This document shows, piece after piece, positions 18,337 to 30,587 of a stretch of 64,000 nucleotides of DNA. Source of the DNA: FEN-1350 sp964643355 (GTDB lineage Bacteria > Planctomycetota > Phycisphaerae > Sedimentisphaerales > Anaerohalosphaeraceae). The number at the start of each line of letters is the position of its first letter. Position 1 is the stretch's first letter. The stretch lies in assembly GCA_964643355.1 (NCBI GenBank), contig CAZXPW010000016.1, positions 1 through 64,000 of the forward strand. Reading direction: 5' to 3'. The notes beneath the pieces were generated by a model that worked only from the letters and a program-made list of their open reading frames with translations, did no database searches and was not told where the DNA came from. The translations under genes were made by a program, and so were the position numbers.

Positions 18337-19958
18337 GCAGATTGCTCAACGGCGTTGGCTGGGATGGGTTTGTTCATGGCCCAGAACACCGCGCGGATCA
18401 TCATCGTGCGGAATGTCTCAATCTTCCAGTCGTCCCAGTGTCCCAGCGAGGTGTAAAAGATTCGTCCACCCTTGTACCCGAAGGTCCAGGCAACCGGTTC
18501 GGGCTTTTGGCCTTCGATCGTTCCGGTCATAAGGGTTGTGGCCTCCGAATCCAGATTGTTCTTGTACAGCCAGCTCGGACTGATGAAGGTTTCAGTTTTC
18601 AGGCCGGCCAGAATCGGGTGCGCCTTGGCGGCGCCGGATACGGAGATTTTGGTTCCTTCGGGACCTTTGTCGTAATGCCCGCCATATTGGCATCCGAGAA
18701 CTTCTTCGTCGAAGTTGAGCCACTGGGTCAGAAGCTTGGGTTTTCCGGCCGAATCTTTCGCACGGTCGGGCGAGGGAACATCCTGTCTGGCGTTGAAGGC
18801 ATGACTGGCGGTGCGGATGCCGATCATGCCCTTGCCGCTGTTGAGGTAATCGCGGATGATTTTCATTTGTTCATCGGGCAGGGCCCGGCGGCGGACGGCG
18901 ATTACGCACAGATCCGCGTCCATCAGCGTTTCGAGATTTTCGATGCGATGGATCTGGGGTCCACTGGATTGGGCCAGCCCGGCCGCAAAATCGCACGCCA
19001 GATCGTATTGGTTTTCCAACAATCGGGCGAATTCCGGCAAACGCTGATCGGCCCGATACTCATGTTCGGCCGTCACGAGCACGATCTTCGGACGCGTGTC
19101 GGCAGCAAAACGGAAGGGGGGCTTGCCGGTCAGGTCCGTCGAAGCGATCGTGGGACAAATATATTTTTCGATGTGTTCCAGCACCACGCTGGTGCCGGCG
19201 AAATGGTTGACCTGCGGGGCCATCTTGGGGTTGTACATCGTGTCGGTCATATCCCGCATGATTACGACATCTTTGCCCCAGCGGGCCAGATTTCTCGCCC
19301 CAAACGGCCGACCGACGACGCACATGTTTGTGTGCACGCCCATCACGATGACATGTCGGATGCCTCGCTGTTCGAAAAGCCGACCGATCTGGATCCCGTC
19401 GTCGCTGATCACATCCTGCGGGTCGATATAAATCGTCTCGATTTGCTTTTTCCAGGGACTTCTCTGCTTGCAGGGTATCGCGCAATCGCAGCCGCCGTCG
19501 GATTGATCGACCGGCCATTCGCCTTCTGCGTCCAATTTGGAATTCCATTTACCAAGGTAGTCGGGGACTGAGCCGCCGGTAACAGCCGTCGCGTTTTTTC
19601 TCGCCGGGTGATCCTTGTAGGCCTCCATGCATTCGCTGGGGGAGTGAATGATCAGCATGCCCCGGGTTCGGGCCATGCTGACGATCTCGTTCATCGGGCC
19701 GGCCAGTTCCGCTACGCGGGCCGATGCGCTGGCACACCAGTGCTTGTCCCACATATCGCAGATGACCACCGCCGTCTCTGACGCTTTCCACTGGACCGGT
19801 TGAATTGTCAGACGCCATGCTCCCGGCTGATCCATACTGGCCGTGCGGCTGCGGAGATGCACTTGAATTGAATCGTGGTTCTCGGCCGCCGCAGCGCCGG
19901 CCGTCTGTGCAAGAACCATCAAAACGATCGTGCCGAGTATGCTCCATCTGAACATCAT
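18324..19958 (-). CDS. Exported isochorismatase-like / ThuA-like fusion
   Basis: 544 residues. A signal peptide (about 1-24) is followed by a cysteine-hydrolase (isochorismatase) domain at about 35-265: VVICDMWDKHWC supplies the Asp, and GVHTNMCVVGRPFG the nucleophile Cys. A ThuA-like glutamine-amidotransferase-fold domain follows at about 270-530 (VLVTAEHEYRADQRLPEF, TASHAFN, FYTSLGHWDDW). ThuA homologues take part in sugar or trehalose use, but the reaction of this fusion is unknown. Start at 19958: GGGAGA lies 4 nt upstream; the second ATG directly follows. A possible promoter is at 19999-20027. It converges with and overlaps the radical SAM gene by 13 bp. Confidence 0.85.
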   Translation of the reverse strand: MMFRWSILGTIVLMVLAQTAGAAAAENHDSIQVHLRSRTASMDQPGAWRLTIQPVQWKASETAVVICDMWDKHWCASASARVAELAGPMNEIVSMARTRGMLIIHSPSECMEAYKDHPARKNATAVTGGSVPDYLGKWNSKLDAEGEWPVDQSDGGCDCAIPCKQRSPWKKQIETIYIDPQDVISDDGIQIGRLFEQRGIRHVIVMGVHTNMCVVGRPFGARNLARWGKDVVIMRDMTDTMYNPKMAPQVNHFAGTSVVLEHIEKYICPTIASTDLTGKPPFRFAADTRPKIVLVTAEHEYRADQRLPEFARLLENQYDLACDFAAGLAQSSGPQIHRIENLETLMDADLCVIAVRRRALPDEQMKIIRDYLNSGKGMIGIRTASHAFNARQDVPSPDRAKDSAGKPKLLTQWLNFDEEVLGCQYGGHYDKGPEGTKISVSGAAKAHPILAGLKTETFISPSWLYKNNLDSEATTLMTGTIEGQKPEPVAWTFGYKGGRIFYTSLGHWDDWKIETFRTMMIRAVFWAMNKPIPANAVEQSAQGN

Positions 19959-19998
19959 CGATTCTCCCTGAAAGATTGGAACGGATTTCGGTTTGAGT

Positions 19999-20027
19999 AC
20001 ACTATCCGATCGCGAGGGTGAAATCAA
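19999..20027 (-). promoter_or_regulatory. Possible promoter of the isochorismatase-ThuA gene
   Basis: On the minus strand, TTGATT (20027-20022), 17 bp and TAGTGT (20004-19999) lie 41 bp upstream of the start. The -10 match is mediocre. Confidence 0.4.
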
Positions 20028-20086
20028 CCCCGCAGGCGAATCGGATGAATCTTCGTGATTCAGAAAGAGACCGATTGGGGCGATGG

Positions 20087-20659
20087 CTATTGAGGATCCT
20101 CCTTGAGGAAAAACGCGCGGATTTCGGGGTCGGTGTCGGCCAGTGCCCGGAGATATTCAAGGGTCATTTGTTCATCGGACTGATTTCCATCGGGTTTAAG
20201 ATCCAGCTTGGTCAGCGACATTTGACAAATCCGGGGCGTTGTTTCTTCGGCCCCCACCAGAAACAGCCGACCCTGTGCCAGTTCGTATGAGGATGCGCCG
20301 ATTTTGAGCTTGCCGGTTAGACCGTCCAAAGTGACGCATTCGATATTCAGATCCCCGACCTTGCCGTCATACCGGGCGCTGCCGCGGGGGTCGGAGGGTT
20401 GTCGGGGCGATGTTCCGCGGCTTGTGCTGGTTCCATCGGTCCAGACCACGAAGGCGGCTCCGTCGTTCCAGGTGAAGATATTGATGTCGGCATCATCGAT
20501 TCCGGGATGATGTTCCTTGCCTGCTTCCGAACGCGACCAGATGATATGTTTGACGCCGCGGGCCGGTTGAGGTCTGAATCCGCAACCGGCCACCCAACAG
20601 GATAGAATGGCCATCATCACCACGAATCGACCTAATCCGATTTGACCTTTCATTTTCAT
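20087..20659 (-). CDS. Putative lipoprotein, unknown function
   Basis: 190 residues. A signal peptide ends in a lipobox WVAGC (Cys22-25 region), so it is probably a lipoprotein. The body alternates beta-type stretches and contains no known motif; SRGTSPRQPSDPRGSARYDG is low-complexity. Start at 20659: GGGAGA lies 4 nt upstream. It lies on the same strand as, and upstream of, the isochorismatase-ThuA gene after 128 bp, where a separate promoter was seen. Confidence 0.6.
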   Translation of the reverse strand: MKMKGQIGLGRFVVMMAILSCWVAGCGFRPQPARGVKHIIWSRSEAGKEHHPGIDDADINIFTWNDGAAFVVWTDGTSTSRGTSPRQPSDPRGSARYDGKVGDLNIECVTLDGLTGKLKIGASSYELAQGRLFLVGAEETTPRICQMSLTKLDLKPDGNQSDEQMTLEYLRALADTDPEIRAFFLKEDPQ

Positions 20660-20945
20660 GGTTTCTCCCATCTGAAATTGCCTGGTTCATTTTTGACGCA
20701 ATTTTCTTTTTTTCGAATGCCTCATCCGGTTCCCAACCCGTTCGAGAATGTCCGTATCCGATATGCCGGTGTTTTCGGGCTCTTGTTTTGTCTTGGCTCC
20801 CAGGCAATTATTTCTCATCAACGCCAAAATTGTTCGGATTAAAATACGGAATCATTCAGCGATCCTGCTCTGTTCCGTCTTTTCCCTATAGAATGACCCG
20901 GTAATATTGAGCCTGAAAATCGGGGACCCCTAACCCATTTGTGGA

Positions 20946-20974
20946 TTGTCAGTCGATTCCGGAATCCCTATAAT
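20946..20974 (+). promoter_or_regulatory. Sigma-70-like promoter of the aldo/keto reductase operon
   Basis: TTGTCA (20946-20951), 17 bp and a perfect TATAAT (20969-20974) lie 68 bp ahead of the ATG at 21043. The rest of the 383-bp gap between the divergent genes (20660-21042) shows no gene. Confidence 0.65.
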
Positions 20975-21042
20975 GAGTTCGACTTGCGTATGAGTCGATG
21001 GCATAAGCAGCGAATAAGGTCATCCATGCGAAAGGGCAGGAT

Positions 21043-22149
21043 ATGAACGATCCGAGGTTGTCCCGGCGGGATTTTTTACGCGACGGCACTCTTGCGACGG
21101 CGGGTCTGGCGGCGGGTTTGGCCGCGGCGGCGAACTCCTCACTCTTTGCGGCCGACAATCCCGAAATTTCCAAAACGCGAAGCTACAATCCCGACATGGA
21201 ATATCGTCGGCTCGGCAAGACCGGTCTGTGGATTTCGGCGGTATGCCTAGGCGGTCACTGGAAGCGGGTGGACAAGGTTCTGCCCAAGGCCTTCGACAAT
21301 CCGGGCTGGCTGTCGGCCGGGTTGGATGATCCTGATTTCATCAAGAACCGAACGGATGTCGTCAGCCGATGCCTGGAGGTTGGGATTAATTATATCGACG
21401 CCTGCACGACCGAGGAAATTCAGACCTACTGTAAAGCCCTCAAAGGGCGGAGGGAGAAGATGTTCCTGGGTTGTTCGTGGTTCCAGAAGGAGATGCGATT
21501 TGAAGGATTCCGCACAACTCCGGCGCTGCTGAAGACTTTGGAGGAGGGAATAAAGGACAATGGCTTGGAGGTTGTCGATCTGTGGCGAATCACGCTGCAC
21601 GAGCAAAGCGGCCAGCACACACAGGGCGAGATCGAGCAGATGATCAAAGCCCTTGAGACCGCCAAGAAGCAGGGTAAGGCCCGATTTGTTGGCTTTTCCT
21701 CGCACGACCGCCCGCATATCAAGAAACTGATCGAGACCTATTCGGATATCGTCGATGTCGTTGTGACCCCGTACACCGCAATGAGCAAGGAACTGCCCAA
21801 AGACAGCCTGTTCGAGGCCATTCGAGCGCACAACATCGGGGTATTCGGGATCAAGCCGTTTGCCAGCGGATCGCTCTTTGCCGGGGACGGTACGCCCGGG
21901 GGTCCGAAGGAATCCGAGGATCACAAGCGGGCGAGGATGGCGATCCGGAATATCCTGTGCAATCCGGCGATTACCGCTCCGATCCCCGGGTTGGCGACCC
22001 CGGCCCAGGTGGATAACGCCGTGGCCGCCGTCGGAGAGCGCCGCCAGCTTGATCTGGCCGAATCCAAGGAACTGGCTCAGGCGATGGATCAGGCGTTTGC
22101 CAACCTTCCGCCGGATTATCACTGGCTCCGTGATTGGAAGTATGTGTAA
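21043..22149 (+). CDS. Tat-exported aldo/keto reductase family protein
   Basis: 368 residues. A Tat signal (SRRDFLRDGTLATAGLAAGL, residues 7-26) is followed by an aldo/keto reductase TIM barrel (YRRLGKTGLWISAVCLGG at about 53-70). NYIDACTTEE holds the catalytic-Asp/Tyr region, but Cys-Thr-Thr sits where Tyr normally follows (Asp-x4-Tyr), so catalysis may differ from classic reductases. KARFVGFSSHDRPHIKKLIE and FGIKPFASGSLF are conserved in the family. Start: AGGGCAGG lies just upstream. It is followed after 47 bp by the four-haem lipoprotein on the same strand. Export of an NADPH-type enzyme is unusual and implies a folded, cofactor-loaded substrate of Tat. Confidence 0.87.
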   Translation: MNDPRLSRRDFLRDGTLATAGLAAGLAAAANSSLFAADNPEISKTRSYNPDMEYRRLGKTGLWISAVCLGGHWKRVDKVLPKAFDNPGWLSAGLDDPDFIKNRTDVVSRCLEVGINYIDACTTEEIQTYCKALKGRREKMFLGCSWFQKEMRFEGFRTTPALLKTLEEGIKDNGLEVVDLWRITLHEQSGQHTQGEIEQMIKALETAKKQGKARFVGFSSHDRPHIKKLIETYSDIVDVVVTPYTAMSKELPKDSLFEAIRAHNIGVFGIKPFASGSLFAGDGTPGGPKESEDHKRARMAIRNILCNPAITAPIPGLATPAQVDNAVAAVGERRQLDLAESKELAQAMDQAFANLPPDYHWLRDWKYV

Positions 22150-22196
22150 CGGGCCAGAGGCGGTCGGATGAAGTCGTCGCTGATGGGAGATCCACT

Positions 22197-22691
22197 ATGA
22201 GATTTTCCGGCCGTGCAAGATGGTTCATTCTAGCGCTTTGGATGATGTGTCAGGTTGGATGCAAATCCAACGAATCGCCGGTAACCAAATCCGTCGCGGC
22301 CGTTTCCGGTTTTGTGCCGCCGAAGATTGTCAAGGCCGTCGAGCCGGTCGATAATGGTCGTTGCCATGTCTGTCATATCAATTATTATGACGAACTGTTA
22401 GCCGCCGGCCATGCGCAAAAGGGCGTATCATGCGAGGCCTGTCACGGGCCGTCGAACGCTCACTGTGCCGACGAAAATAACATTACGGCCCCCGACAAGA
22501 TGTACGGGCCGGACACGATCGATCCCGGATGTGCGAATTGCCATGAGTTTCTTGCTTTGACCGCCAGCAACCATGGTCTCTATCTGGTCGGCGAAGAACG
22601 CGGGAAAAAATTCTGTGTGGATTGCCATGGCAACCACAAGTTGCCGTTTCGGAATCGGAATTGGGATAAACAAACCGGCAAGCTTCTATGA
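22197..22691 (+). CDS. Four-haem c-type cytochrome lipoprotein
   Basis: 164 residues. The signal ends in a lipobox CQVGC. Four CxxCH haem sites are visible: CHVCH, CEACH, CANCH and CVDCH. The fold resembles NapC/NrfH- or cytochrome c554-type small multihaem proteins, without a close match that could be named. It would act as a membrane-anchored electron carrier outside the cytoplasm. Start at 22197: GGGAGA lies 6 nt upstream. It probably shares a transcript with the exported aldo/keto reductase. Confidence 0.88.
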   Translation: MRFSGRARWFILALWMMCQVGCKSNESPVTKSVAAVSGFVPPKIVKAVEPVDNGRCHVCHINYYDELLAAGHAQKGVSCEACHGPSNAHCADENNITAPDKMYGPDTIDPGCANCHEFLALTASNHGLYLVGEERGKKFCVDCHGNHKLPFRNRNWDKQTGKLL

Positions 22692-22768
22692 TGCGTTCGT
22701 GGGTTTCGACAAATTTGTAAACAAATGCGAATTTGCCGGTAAACGGGAAAACACAATGTTGTTTTTTG

Positions 22769-22797
22769 TTGCAGGAGCGGGGGGCAATCACTATAAT
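22769..22797 (+). promoter_or_regulatory. Sigma-70-like promoter of carBA
   Basis: TTGCAG (22769-22774), 17 bp and a perfect TATAAT (22792-22797) lie 72 bp ahead of carB, leaving a leader of about 65 nt. Confidence 0.65.
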
Positions 22798-22868
22798 CTG
22801 CCGGATTTTGAATCTGGGGGTGGACAATCCCTGTGATGGTAATGATGCCGATCGAATAGGAAGACGGT

Positions 22869-26081
<3,213 letters not shown>

Positions 26082-26091
26082 GATTCGGAAT

Positions 26092-27213
26092 ATGAAGGCG
26101 ATACTGCTGTTGGAAGACGGGACACAGTTTGAAGGGGACGCATTCGGAGCCCGAGGCATTCGTTGCGGCGAGGTGGTGTTCAACACCTCCATGGCCGGGT
26201 ATCAGGAAATCCTGACGGACCCGTCCTATCACGAACAGATCATCACCATGACTTATCCGCTGATCGGCAACTACGGAACCAATGGCGAGGACTGGGAATC
26301 TCGCAGGATTTTTGCGGCGGGTTTCATCGTCAAAGAAGCGTGTCCCTATCCCAGCAATTGGCGCAAGGCCCAATCTTTGGGCGGCTATTTGGCCGACCAT
26401 GGAGTTGTCGGTATTTCAGGCATTGATACGCGAAAGCTGGTGCGGCATATTCGGACGCAAGGGGCGATGCGGGGAATTTTGTCTTCAATCGAAATGGATG
26501 TCCGGCGGTTGAAGGATCGTCTCGACTCTTATCCCGGTCTGGTCGGCCGCGACATTGTCCGGGATGTGACCATCGATCAAGAGTTTGCGTGGGACAGGGG
26601 AGTGGTGGATGCAATCAGCGGCCAGGAAACCCGTCCGACGCCGCGGTTCAGGGTCGTGGCGTTCGATTATGGGATGAAGACCAATATCCTGCGGCTGCTG
26701 CGGTCGCACGGATGCGAGATAACGGTGGTTCCGGCCGCAACCCCGGCCGCCGAGGTACTGGCTCGAAAACCGGACGGCGTGTTTCTCAGCAATGGTCCCG
26801 GGGATCCGGCCGCCGTCGAATATGCGATCCAGGCGATCCGCGATCTGCTGGGGAAGCTGCCGATGTTCGGCATTTGCCTGGGCCATCAGCTTCTGGGTCT
26901 GGCGCTGGGCGCAAAAACCTATAAACTCAAGTTCGGTCATCGCGGCGCCAACCATCCGGTCAAGAACCTGCGAACGGGGATCATCGAGATCACCAGCCAG
27001 AACCATGGCTTTTGCGTGGATATCGAATCAATCAAGGGCCGCAACATCGAACTGACCCATTTGAATCTCAACGATCAGACGCCCGAGGGAATCCGTTGCG
27101 AAGACATGCGGGCTTTTTCGGTACAGTATCACCCGGAGGCCTCGCCCGGCCCGCATGATTCCCGTTACTTGTTTGAAGAGTTTGTTCAACTCATGGCTCA
27201 GGCCAAAACCTGA
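26092..27213 (+). CDS. carA: Carbamoyl-phosphate synthase small subunit
   Basis: 373 residues. This is the glutaminase subunit that feeds ammonia to CarB. The N-terminal CPSase small domain (MKAILLLEDGTQFEGDAFGA; FNTSMAGYQEILTDPSY) is followed by a class I glutamine amidotransferase domain from about 180 (VVAFDYGMKTNILRLL). The catalytic Cys is in FGICLGHQLLGLALG, with the His/Glu pair in QYHPEASPGPHD. The start at 26092 is chosen because the protein then begins at the conserved MKAILLLEDG. The gap after carB is 10 bp. An inverted repeat GATTGACG...CGTCAATC (27244-27278) follows the gene but lacks a T-run. Confidence 0.97.
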   Translation: MKAILLLEDGTQFEGDAFGARGIRCGEVVFNTSMAGYQEILTDPSYHEQIITMTYPLIGNYGTNGEDWESRRIFAAGFIVKEACPYPSNWRKAQSLGGYLADHGVVGISGIDTRKLVRHIRTQGAMRGILSSIEMDVRRLKDRLDSYPGLVGRDIVRDVTIDQEFAWDRGVVDAISGQETRPTPRFRVVAFDYGMKTNILRLLRSHGCEITVVPAATPAAEVLARKPDGVFLSNGPGDPAAVEYAIQAIRDLLGKLPMFGICLGHQLLGLALGAKTYKLKFGHRGANHPVKNLRTGIIEITSQNHGFCVDIESIKGRNIELTHLNLNDQTPEGIRCEDMRAFSVQYHPEASPGPHDSRYLFEEFVQLMAQAKT

Positions 27214-27357
27214 TCGAGGAACGCCCGGAAGGGATTTCTGAACGATTGACGACCCTTGACCCTCGTGAAGCGTCAATCCTTTGAAATAATGCCATATTCC
27301 GAAGCGGCGAACCGTCCATAGGGAGAGCAAGAGGTCGGTCTTCTGAAAGGATCGGTC

Positions 27358-28575
27358 ATGAGATCAACTGGAATTCTGTGCATGATTTTGGCGACGACCG
27401 TCTGGGCTTCTGGGGAGAATTGGCCCTGTTGGCGCGGGCCGCGCGGAGATGGGACCAGCGTTGAAACCAAAGTGCCCGTCCGGTGGAGCGCAACGGAGCA
27501 AATCCTGTGGAAGACCCCGATCCCCGGGAAAGGGCATGCCTCGCCGATTGTCTGGGAAGATCGAATCTTCGTGGTCACCGCCATCGCAGAAACCAAACAG
27601 CGCATTCTTTTGTGCATCGACGCCAATACCGGCGCCATTCTCTGGCAAAGCGAGGTGATCGTCGCCCCATTCGAACGCCTGCATGCCCTCAACAGTCATG
27701 CATCCTCGACGCCCGCCACCGACGGCAAGCGGGTTTATGTCAGTTTTCTCGATGTCAAGCAGATGTACGCGGCCGCGTTTGATTTCGACGGCAATCGAAT
27801 TTGGGAAACGCGTCCGGGCGTATTTTCGAGCATGCACGGGTATTGTACCAGCGTGATTGTCTGGAAGGACAAAGTCATCCTCAATGGCGACCATGACGGC
27901 CCGGCCTATCTGGTTGCCCTCGATGCCGCTACCGGCAAACAGATTTGGAAGACTGACCGCCCGAACCGAATCCGAAGTTATTGCGCTCCGCTGATCCGCA
28001 CGATAGACGGCCGCAACCAGATGGTTTTGTCGGGCAGTAAGTGCGTGGCCAGCTACGATCCCGACACAGGCAACCAACATTGGATCATCGACGGGCCCAC
28101 CGAGCAGTATGTCGCCTCGCTGGTTTATAACGACAAGCTGTTTTTCATGACATGCGGTTTTCCGGATCGTTACATATTTGCCATCCGTCCCGACGGCAGC
28201 GGCAATGTCACCAAAACGCATGTGGTTTGGCAAACAACAGAGGATTGCTCCTATGTGCCCAGCCCGATCGCATTTGGGGATTATTTCCTGGTCGTCAGCG
28301 ATACCGGCGTTGGCACTTGTCTGGAGGCCGCGACCGGTCGTCCGGCCTGGCGGCAGCGTCTTGGCGACCGTTACAGTGCTTCGCTGGTCTCGGCCAACGG
28401 TCTGGTCTATTTCCTGTCGGATAAAGGCGTGATGACCGTAGTCCGGCCCGGCGAGCAATATCAGGAAGTGGCGAAAAATGAACTCGGGGAAGAGACCAAT
28501 GCCTCGCCGGCCATCAGCAATGGGCGTATGTACCTCCGGGGAGACAAACATTTATATTGTATCGCTCCGGAATAA
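27358..28575 (+). CDS. Secreted PQQ-type beta-propeller repeat protein
   Basis: 405 residues. A signal peptide (about 1-19) is followed by NWPCWRGPRGDG, the opening typical of planctomycete PQQ-like quinoprotein repeats. Several WK/WE-centred blades follow (KTPIPGKGHASPIVWEDRI; RIWETRPGVFSSMHGY; GKQIWKTDRP; GRPAWRQRLGDRYSASLVSA). These proteins form eight-bladed propellers, and cofactor binding is not assured because the PQQ-ligand residues cannot be judged here. A paralogue lies at 52237-53493. Start: GAAAGGA lies 6 nt upstream. Confidence 0.85.
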   Translation: MRSTGILCMILATTVWASGENWPCWRGPRGDGTSVETKVPVRWSATEQILWKTPIPGKGHASPIVWEDRIFVVTAIAETKQRILLCIDANTGAILWQSEVIVAPFERLHALNSHASSTPATDGKRVYVSFLDVKQMYAAAFDFDGNRIWETRPGVFSSMHGYCTSVIVWKDKVILNGDHDGPAYLVALDAATGKQIWKTDRPNRIRSYCAPLIRTIDGRNQMVLSGSKCVASYDPDTGNQHWIIDGPTEQYVASLVYNDKLFFMTCGFPDRYIFAIRPDGSGNVTKTHVVWQTTEDCSYVPSPIAFGDYFLVVSDTGVGTCLEAATGRPAWRQRLGDRYSASLVSANGLVYFLSDKGVMTVVRPGEQYQEVAKNELGEETNASPAISNGRMYLRGDKHLYCIAPE

Positions 28576-28612
28576 GCGGAATTGGATTTCGATGGCATGA
28601 ATGGAGACCTTT

Positions 28613-30550
28613 ATGAACAAACGAACAAAACCACTCGGCTGGCTTGTCAGTTGCATCCTGTTGTTGGCAGTCGGATTGGTTCAAGCCGACCTTACCCTTT
28701 TCGGCTGGTCCGATCAGCATGTCAAAACCGACGGAAATGGCGATCACCTCGTGCCGGCGATCGAGGCCATGAATTCCCTTCCGGGCAAGTCGTATCCCGA
28801 CGCAATCGGCGGCAGAGTCGATACCCCGGCGTTTGTCCTCGGCCTGGGCGACATCACCGAGTGGCCCACGGTCGCGGCCCGCGAAACCTACCATCGGTTG
28901 ATCACACGGACCCTGCGATTTCCCTCTTACGATATTCCGGGTAATCACGACAGCGGGGGCCTGGAACCTTCGCCGACGATTCACGATTGGCTCAAGGCCC
29001 GCCACGGCGCCCTGAATTATTCCTTCGATGCCGGCGGCGTTCACTTTGTGATGTTGTCATTCCAATATGACGAGAAATTGGGTTCGCCCAACCAGCCGGT
29101 GCCAAGGCCGACGCTGGAGTTTCTCCGGGCCGATCTGGAAACGCAGCCCAAAGACAAGCCCGTGGTTGTCGGCATTCATCTTTGTTTTGAGGCTATCACC
29201 AATCGAGACGAGTTCATCGGGGTCTTCGACGACTGGAATGTAATCCTTGTTCTCGGGGGACATTTTCATCATGCGACGGTCAATTTTTACAAGGGCGTGA
29301 ACTTCCTGCAGTTGCCGTCGCCCGACCCCAAAAGCCCTGACGCCGTGACGGCGATTCGCATCTCGGCCGATCGTCTGGTGGCCGTTCCGTATGATTATCG
29401 CGCGGCGAGTTGGACCACCGACGCCAGGCAGATTCTCGATGTCCCGATCCGCGGGCCGAAAAAGCAGCCGGAGATCATTGAGATTATCGACTCCAAATCC
29501 GTCAAAACCCTTCCGATCGGTTCGCCGGCCCCGGACTTTTCGCTGCCGGGCGTCGATGGCCGGGTCTGGTCCTTGCGGGATTTCTGCGACTCCAAGGTGC
29601 TGACCGTCGTATTCACCTGCAATCATTGCCCGACCGCCCAGGCGTATGAAGGCCGTATCCAGGCCCTTGCGCGGGATTATCGTGAAAAGGGCGTTGCCGT
29701 CTGTGCGATCTCGCCCAACGATCCCAAGGCCGTCCGCCTGGATGAACTGGGCTATACGGATCTTGGTGATTCATTCGCGGATATGAAGGCCCGCGCCGCT
29801 CAAATCAAGATTGATTATCCCTATCTTTATGACGGCGAACATCAAACCGTTTCGGCCGCGTACGGCCCGATGACCACGCCTCATGTTTTTGTCTTTGACC
29901 GCGACCGCAAACTCCGCTTTGCTGGCCGGATCGACGACAACGAAGACCCCAGAAAAGTGACGGTCTCCGACACCCGCAACGCGATTGAAGCCCTCTTGGC
30001 GGGCAAGCCCGTCCCCGTCGAGACCACCAAGACATTCGGTTGCTCGATCAAGTGGTCCGACAAGCGGTCCGGCGTTCAGCAGGCCTTCGAAAAATGGGCC
30101 GCCGAGCCGGTTGAGGTCAAGCCGATTGATCTTGACGGCGTAAAGAATCTTCTGAAGAATCCGACGGATACATTTCGCCTGATCAATTTCTGGACCACCT
30201 GGTGCGGGCCGTGCGTGGCCGAATTCGACGATCTGATCGCCATCAACCGTTCGTACCGCAACCGGAATTTCGAGCTGATTACCCTTTCGCTCGACGATCC
30301 CTCCAAATCGAAAGATGTCATCGAATTCCTCAAAAAAAAGCAGGCCTCCTGCGTCAACTACCACTTCAGTGAATCCAATAAATACCCCTTGATTGATGTC
30401 CTGGGTTCAACCTGGTCCGGTGGAATTCCATTTTCCGTTCTGGTGGCCCCAGGCGGAAAAATCGTCACAACTTGCGAGGGGAGCATCGATCCCGCCCAAA
30501 TGCGGACGCAGATTGTCGAGCAGCTTGGCCGGTTCTACTTCAAACCATAA
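28613..30550 (+). CDS. Exported metallophosphoesterase-peroxiredoxin-TlpA fusion
   Basis: 645 residues with three parts after a signal peptide (about 1-27). Residues about 30-260 form a calcineurin-like metallophosphoesterase (GLGDITEWP, IPGNHDSGG, VLGGHFHHATV). Residues about 300-465 form an AhpC/TSA-like peroxiredoxin-like domain with TCNHCPTAQAYEGRIQALA. Residues about 495-645 form a TlpA/thioredoxin-like domain with LINFWTTWCGPCVAEFDDLI, holding the CGPC redox pair. Each domain is well known, but the combination was not recognised. The first conserved metal-binding site (DxH at the very start of the phosphoesterase) reads WSDQHVKTDG. Start at 28613: GGAGA lies 6 nt upstream. It directly follows the beta-propeller gene (37 bp). 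Confidence 0.85.
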   Translation: MNKRTKPLGWLVSCILLLAVGLVQADLTLFGWSDQHVKTDGNGDHLVPAIEAMNSLPGKSYPDAIGGRVDTPAFVLGLGDITEWPTVAARETYHRLITRTLRFPSYDIPGNHDSGGLEPSPTIHDWLKARHGALNYSFDAGGVHFVMLSFQYDEKLGSPNQPVPRPTLEFLRADLETQPKDKPVVVGIHLCFEAITNRDEFIGVFDDWNVILVLGGHFHHATVNFYKGVNFLQLPSPDPKSPDAVTAIRISADRLVAVPYDYRAASWTTDARQILDVPIRGPKKQPEIIEIIDSKSVKTLPIGSPAPDFSLPGVDGRVWSLRDFCDSKVLTVVFTCNHCPTAQAYEGRIQALARDYREKGVAVCAISPNDPKAVRLDELGYTDLGDSFADMKARAAQIKIDYPYLYDGEHQTVSAAYGPMTTPHVFVFDRDRKLRFAGRIDDNEDPRKVTVSDTRNAIEALLAGKPVPVETTKTFGCSIKWSDKRSGVQQAFEKWAAEPVEVKPIDLDGVKNLLKNPTDTFRLINFWTTWCGPCVAEFDDLIAINRSYRNRNFELITLSLDDPSKSKDVIEFLKKKQASCVNYHFSESNKYPLIDVLGSTWSGGIPFSVLVAPGGKIVTTCEGSIDPAQMRTQIVEQLGRFYFKP

Positions 30551-30587
30551 AAAAGGCGTCAGGAACTTTTTTTGTCCGACGGATGAT

